A stretch of 16,936 nt of DNA from Fimbriimonadaceae bacterium (GTDB taxonomy: Bacteria; Armatimonadota; Fimbriimonadia; Fimbriimonadales; Fimbriimonadaceae), in the NCBI GenBank assembly GCA_025451715.1, contig JANWJY010000123.1:1-16936 (forward strand). The letters are read 5' to 3'. Positions 13,837 through 16,936 of this stretch are shown piece after piece. The translations under genes and the position numbers were made by a program. Under the pieces are notes generated by a model. The model ran no database searches, had not been told where the DNA came from, and saw only the letters and a program-made list of their open reading frames with translations. Every line of letters begins with the position of its first letter. Position 1 is the stretch's first letter.

Positions 13837-15030
13837 ATGACAATCACCCTGCGCGATCGCGTCGCGGGCGACCACGCCTACCTGAGCGACATCCGCCACG
13901 ATCTCCACGCGCACCCGGAGCTCATGTACCAGGAGAAGCGAACGTGCGAGGTCGTGCAGCGCGAGCTGAAAACGGCGGGTATCGAGTTCACACCCAACCT
14001 CGCAGGCGGGACGGGCGTGCTCGGCTTCATCCCGGCGACTGAGAAGGGCGCGAAGACCGTCGCGCTGCGCGCAGACATGGACGCGCTCCCGATCCTCGAG
14101 GAGACCGGCCTCCCGTACGCCTCCACCAACCCAGGCGTCATGCACGCGTGCGGGCACGACGGCCACACGACGATCCTCCTCGGCGCGGCGCGCGCCCTCA
14201 ATAACGAGACGACAAGAAAGAACAACGTCCTGCTCATGTTCCAACCCGCTGAAGAGGGCGGCGCGGGCGGAAAGCGCATGTGCGAGGACGGCGTTCTGAA
14301 CGGCAGCATCTATCCCGCGAAGGCCGACGTCGCGTACGGACTCCACGGGTGGCCGATGGGCAAGGAAGGGGTCTTCGGAGTCAAGAACGGCGCAATGCTC
14401 GCCGCCACCGACCAGTTCGTCATCCATCTGCAAAGCCCAGGCGGGCACGCCGCCGCGCCGCACGTCACGGTGGACACGATCGTCGCCTCCGCGCAGATCA
14501 TCGTCGCGCTGCAGACGATCGCGAGCAGGAACATTGTCGCGACCGAGGGCTTCATCATGACGGTCACCTATGTCAAGGGTGGCAACGCGCTGAACGTGAT
14601 CCCGAGCAAAGTAGAAATGGGCGGCACGATGCGTACGCTCACTCCGGAGAGCCGCGAAAAAGGCAAGCAAAGGTTTTTCGAGGTCGTGCAAGGCGTCGGA
14701 CGTTCGCTCGGCGTGGACGTCGAGATCGAGTGGGAAGAGGGCTACCCCGTCACGTTCAACGACGCGTGGGCGACCGACCGCTACCGCCGCATCGCCGCTT
14801 CGGTGATCGGCGAGCAACGCATGAAGGAAGAGTCAGCGCCAGTAATGGGCGGCGAGGACTTCAGCTTTTACGGCCAGCACGTGCCCGCGTGCTTCTTCTT
14901 CGTCGGGCTCTGCCCGCCGGACAAGGAGCGCGTGCCGAGCGTGCACACGCCGCTCTTTGACTTTAACGACCGCGTCATCCCTGACGCGGTCGAAACGATG
15001 TGTCGCCTCGCGCTCGACCCGGTGGACTAG
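13837..15030 (+). CDS. M20 family (M20D) metal-dependent amidohydrolase
   Basis: Enzymes of this group hydrolyse N-acyl amino acids (hippurate-type, N-acetyl-L-amino acid or IAA conjugates) in the cytoplasm using two metal ions. The 397-residue length is standard. It shows RHDLHAHPELMYQE near the N-terminus, LRADMDALPI (78-87), the metal motif MHACGHDGHT (102-111; Cys105, His107, His110), FQPAEEGGAGG with Glu139/Glu140, GLHGWP, the dimerisation-domain motif SPGGHAAAPH, and C-terminal MGGEDFSFY plus VHTPLFDFND. There is no signal peptide. Substrate is not predictable; amidohydrolase is the safe name. It has its own putative promoter after a palindrome, and its TAG stop is shared with the convergent small lipoprotein gene through CTAG. 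Confidence 0.95.
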   Translation: MTITLRDRVAGDHAYLSDIRHDLHAHPELMYQEKRTCEVVQRELKTAGIEFTPNLAGGTGVLGFIPATEKGAKTVALRADMDALPILEETGLPYASTNPGVMHACGHDGHTTILLGAARALNNETTRKNNVLLMFQPAEEGGAGGKRMCEDGVLNGSIYPAKADVAYGLHGWPMGKEGVFGVKNGAMLAATDQFVIHLQSPGGHAAAPHVTVDTIVASAQIIVALQTIASRNIVATEGFIMTVTYVKGGNALNVIPSKVEMGGTMRTLTPESREKGKQRFFEVVQGVGRSLGVDVEIEWEEGYPVTFNDAWATDRYRRIAASVIGEQRMKEESAPVMGGEDFSFYGQHVPACFFFVGLCPPDKERVPSVHTPLFDFNDRVIPDAVETMCRLALDPVD

Positions 15031-15227
15031 CCGCCGGTCTGGCCAGCAGACGTCGTCGTCGTTGTCGTCGTTGGAGGAGTGACGATGATGTCGGGGTCGT
15101 CGTCGTCCCGTTTTATGTCGACGTCGATGTCCGGGCCATCGTCAAGATCGTCATCGACGACGCAACCGGGCAAACAGACCAGAGTCGTCAAGCCAAGCAA
15201 CAGGAGCAGGAAGCGTATTTTCGCCAT
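15027..15227 (-). CDS. Tiny acidic, Thr-rich predicted lipoprotein
   Basis: From ATG 15227 the protein has only 66 residues: MAKIRF, a Leu-rich hydrophobic segment, then CLPGC with Cys22 as likely lipidation site. The lipobox is imperfect (Pro at -2). The mature part is very acidic, with 13 Asp between residues 25 and 46, and ends PPTTTTTTTSAGQTGG with a run of seven Thr. No known domain is recognisable; an Asp cluster of this kind could bind divalent cations. The DNA is a run of near-perfect GAC/ACG-type triplets, so it may vary in length. An upstream in-frame ATG (15371) would give 114 residues but would bury the signal sequence, so the shorter form is preferred. Its stop codon is shared in CTAG with the M20 gene. 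Confidence 0.65.
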   Translation of the reverse strand: MAKIRFLLLLLGLTTLVCLPGCVVDDDLDDGPDIDVDIKRDDDDPDIIVTPPTTTTTTTSAGQTGG

Positions 15228-15302
15228 GCCTATCTTGACGCAGCAACCCATGCTTCCCGCGTGCGCTCCAACCGATAAATGACCGGCATTCTTGCTAATT
15301 TG

Positions 15303-15343
15303 CACCTGCGACGGAGCCGGCGGAGCCTGTCCGTTCGCAGGTG
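15303..15343. other. Strong hairpin upstream of nhaD and of the small lipoprotein
   Basis: CACCTGCGA (15303-15311) is perfectly complementary to TCGCAGGTG (15335-15343), and CGGA (15312-15315) pairs with TCCG (15330-15333) leaving one bulged T. This gives a 13-bp stem with a 14-base GC-rich loop. It lies in the 200-base divergent region 15228-15427, 84 bases before the nhaD start and 75 bases before the lipoprotein start. No T-tract follows on either strand. It could be a protein-binding palindrome, an RNA leader structure of the lipoprotein mRNA, or a small RNA. Confidence 0.5.
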
Positions 15344-15415
15344 TGCCGATGCTGTACCGACGAGAAGTCATTGCCTCGCATTTGCGGTAGACGATGAGCT
15401 CAAAAGTCCACTCGG

Positions 15416-15421
15416 TAATAT
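15416..15421 (+). promoter_or_regulatory. Putative -10 box of nhaD (leaderless geometry)
   Basis: CGGTAATATGCTCCC leads into ATG 15428; TAATAT ends six bases before the start codon and there is no Shine-Dalgarno motif between. No recognisable -35 lies 16-18 bases upstream. Confidence 0.5.
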
Positions 15422-15427
15422 GCTCCC

Positions 15428-16762
15428 ATGTCCGCGCCCGATCTGACGATGACCTGGGTCGGATTCACCTGCATCGCGCTCTTCGCGGTCGCGTACATCA
15501 TGGTGATCGGCGAAGAAAAGCTCCGCCTGCACAAGTCCATGCCCGTGCTGGTCGCGGCGGGCGCGATGTGGGTCGTCATCGGCATCGGGTTCGCGATGAA
15601 CGGCGCGTCGGCCTCCCTCGAAGAGCCGATCAAGCGCTACCTGATGGAGTACGGCGAGCTGTTCCTGTTCCTGCTCGCCGCGATCACGTTCGTCAACACC
15701 ATGGAGGAGCGCGGCGTTTTCGACGCGCTCAAGTCGTGGCTCATCGCCCGCAAGCTCTCGCTGCGTGCGCTCTTCTGGGTGACAGGCGGGCTCGCGTTCT
15801 TCATTTCACCGCTGGCGGACAATCTCACAACCGCGCTGATCCTGGGCGCGGTCACGGTCACGCTGGGGCAGGGCCATCCCAAGTTCGTCGCGCTGTGCTG
15901 CATAAACATCGTGGTCGCCGCGAACGCGGGCGGCGCGTTCAGTCCGTTCGGCGACATTACAACGCTCATGGTATGGCAGTCGGGGCGCGTGCAGTTCCAC
16001 GAGTTCTTCGCGCTGTTCCTACCGTCGCTGGTGAGCTGGCTCATCCCGGCGGCGATCATGACGTTCGCCATCTCGAAGGACCGGCCGGAGGCGACGTCCG
16101 AGCCGGTGCACATGAAGCCGGGCGCGCGCACGGTGCTCGCACTGTTCCTCGCGACGATCGTGCTGACGGTCCTGGGGCACAACTTCCTGCACCTGCCCTC
16201 CGCGGTCGGGATGATGGCCGGGCTCGGGATGCTCAAGATGTTCGGCTATCTCCGTGGCCGAAGACTTGCGCACCGCGACGACCCGAGCGTGCTCTCCGAG
16301 ATCGACGAGGACCGCGCGAGCGCCGCGAACTTCGACTCGTTCAAACAGATGGAGCGCATGGAGTGGGACACGCTGATGTTCTTCTACGGCGTGATCCTGT
16401 GCGTGGGCGCGCTCAACACGCTGGGGTATCTCGCCGGCCTCTCGCAAGCTCTGTACGGCGGTCTTGGGCCAACTTTGGCGAACTCTTCCATCGGTCTGAT
16501 CTCGGCGGTGGTCGACAACATCCCTGTGATGTTCGCCGTGCTCTCGATGGGGCCGGAGATGTCGCACGCCCAGTGGTTGCTCGTGACCTTCGCGGCGGGC
16601 GTGGGCGGCTCGCTGCTCTCGATCGGCAGCGCGGCGGGGGTCGCTCTCATGGGCCAGGCGCGCAAGGAGTACACGTTCATGAGCCACCTCAAGTGGGTGT
16701 GGGCGATCGGCCTGGGCTACGCCGCGGGCATCCTGGTCCACCTCGCCATCAGCGGGCAGTAA
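15428..16762 (+). CDS. nhaD: NhaD-type Na+/H+ antiporter
   Basis: NhaD proteins of the ion-transporter superfamily exchange cytoplasmic Na+ or Li+ for external protons across the inner membrane, helping sodium and alkaline-pH tolerance. This 444-residue protein is hydrophobic with roughly 11-13 membrane segments. It has the family hallmarks FFISPLADNLTTALI (124-138) and ANAGGAFSPFGDITTLMVW (165-183), and in the second half SAVVDNIPVMFAV and LLSIGSAAGVALMG, reflecting the two-fold inverted repeat with Asp, Asn, Ser and Thr in broken helices. A charged cytoplasmic linker (GRRLAHRDDPSVLSEIDEDR) divides the halves. ATG 15428 is placed by the TAATAT box and by the first membrane helix starting near residue 10. 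The gene appears monocistronic; the next gene has its own putative promoter 36 bases downstream. Confidence 0.95.
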   Translation: MSAPDLTMTWVGFTCIALFAVAYIMVIGEEKLRLHKSMPVLVAAGAMWVVIGIGFAMNGASASLEEPIKRYLMEYGELFLFLLAAITFVNTMEERGVFDALKSWLIARKLSLRALFWVTGGLAFFISPLADNLTTALILGAVTVTLGQGHPKFVALCCINIVVAANAGGAFSPFGDITTLMVWQSGRVQFHEFFALFLPSLVSWLIPAAIMTFAISKDRPEATSEPVHMKPGARTVLALFLATIVLTVLGHNFLHLPSAVGMMAGLGMLKMFGYLRGRRLAHRDDPSVLSEIDEDRASAANFDSFKQMERMEWDTLMFFYGVILCVGALNTLGYLAGLSQALYGGLGPTLANSSIGLISAVVDNIPVMFAVLSMGPEMSHAQWLLVTFAAGVGGSLLSIGSAAGVALMGQARKEYTFMSHLKWVWAIGLGYAAGILVHLAISGQ

Positions 16763-16797
16763 GCCTGGGCACCGCAACGCCCGGCACCGCCCACAAG

Positions 16798-16803
16798 TAC
16801 AAT
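16798..16803 (+). promoter_or_regulatory. Putative -10 box of the Ycf46-like gene
   Basis: AAGTACAATCTGAACCC precedes ATG 16812; TACAAT ends eight bases before the start codon, so transcription would start at or one to two bases before the ATG. No Shine-Dalgarno motif is present. Confidence 0.5.
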
Positions 16804-16811
16804 CTGAACCC

Positions 16812-16936
16812 ATGGACCCCATAAGGGAGCTCGATATCCTCATCCGGGCCAAGTACCCGATCGTGTACGTCGTCACCTGGGAGGAGCGGCGGGTCGAGGA
16901 GGCCATCAAGGGCATCGGCGAGAAGCTCTCCCGCAA
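16812..16936 (+). CDS. Ycf46-like AAA ATPase, N-terminal fragment (runs off right edge)
   Basis: Only the first 41 codons are visible: MDPIRELDILIRAKYPIVY, then VVTWEERRVEEAIKGIGEKL. This closely resembles the start of Ycf46-type AAA+ ATPases, whose N-terminal domain opens with ELxxLIRAxYPxIYVVTWEE; the full protein is usually about 500 residues with Walker A/B motifs beyond this window. These proteins are common in cyanobacteria and some other phyla, and their role is poorly defined. The ATG is preceded by a TACAAT box at leaderless spacing. The ATPase motifs themselves are not visible, so the call rests on the N-terminal pattern. Confidence 0.7.
   Translation, partial: MDPIRELDILIRAKYPIVYVVTWEERRVEEAIKGIGEKLSR

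Noticed and set aside
13831..14817. Minus-strand open frame of 328 codons opposite the M20 gene
   Set aside because: Antisense shadow of a confidently identified enzyme; composition is arginine and aspartate rich with no motif.
15228..15371. N-terminal extension of the small lipoprotein from ATG 15371
   Set aside because: It would place about 48 polar residues before the signal peptide and contains the hairpin; start at 15227 gives a proper lipoprotein signal.
16763..16797. Possible terminator after nhaD (TGGGC ... GCCCA and repeated GGCACCGC)
   Set aside because: The pairing is only about five base pairs with a long loop and no T-tract; not strong enough to report.
15394..16824. Long plus-strand open frame (476 codons) overlapping nhaD in another frame
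   Set aside because: The nhaD frame encodes a full antiporter with all family motifs; the overlapping frame is Arg/Gly/His-rich and has no plausible domain.
1..16936. tRNA genes, CRISPR arrays, insertion sequences, phage or defence genes
   Set aside because: The few intergenic gaps are at most about 200 bases and show no cloverleaf, regular repeat-spacer pattern, transposase or terminal inverted repeats.

Overview
The window is about 17 kb of GC-rich, tightly packed bacterial chromosome. It holds 15 complete protein genes plus one partial gene at the right edge and possibly one at the left edge. I see no rRNA, tRNA, CRISPR array, insertion sequence or phage gene. The mix includes a Tat-exported GH109-type protein, a HEAT-tailed secreted M1 peptidase, NhaD, two lipoproteins and a Ycf46-like ATPase start. 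Together with leaderless-looking promoters this fits an environmental Gram-negative-type bacterium; Armatimonadota (Fimbriimonadales-like) is my best guess. That taxonomy is inference from gene style, not from a marker gene.

Layout. (1) 1-2937, minus strand: a surface-polysaccharide or glycoconjugate operon read right to left: DegT/DnrJ/EryC1 sugar aminotransferase, CelD/FemAB-like acyltransferase, family 2 glycosyltransferase, then probably a further gene leaving the window. (2) 3048-4998, plus strand: maf (nucleotide pyrophosphatase) and a Tat-signal GH109/Gfo-Idh-fold glycosidase. (3) 4995-7782, minus strand: mtnA, deoA/pdp (pyrimidine nucleoside phosphorylase) and an unknown protein translationally coupled to it, which looks like nucleoside/pentose-phosphate salvage. 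(4) 7824-10256, plus strand: a small degenerate receiver-domain protein, then scoA - lipoprotein - scoB, a 3-oxoacid CoA-transferase operon with a lipoprotein gene inserted between its two subunits. (5) 10253-12583, minus strand: secreted M1 metallopeptidase. (6) 12673-15030, plus strand: hisC and an M20 amidohydrolase, separated by a GC-rich palindrome. (7) 15027-15227, minus strand: a tiny Asp/Thr-rich lipoprotein. (8) 15428-end, plus strand: nhaD and the start of a Ycf46-type AAA ATPase.

Two genome-scale habits stand out. First, nearly every gene that begins a transcription unit has no Shine-Dalgarno sequence but has a TAnAAT-like -10 box ending 6-9 bases before the start codon, the geometry expected for leaderless mRNAs; genes inside operons instead show start/stop overlaps or SD-like purines. 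Second, all three convergent gene pairs end on the same shared palindromic tetranucleotide CTAG, so both stop codons (TAG/TAG) overlap and there is no space for a terminator between them. I found no obvious novel defence or mobile system. The more unusual items are these architectural patterns, the degenerate receiver, the interrupted scoAB operon, the unknown protein after deoA, and a strong hairpin upstream of nhaD.
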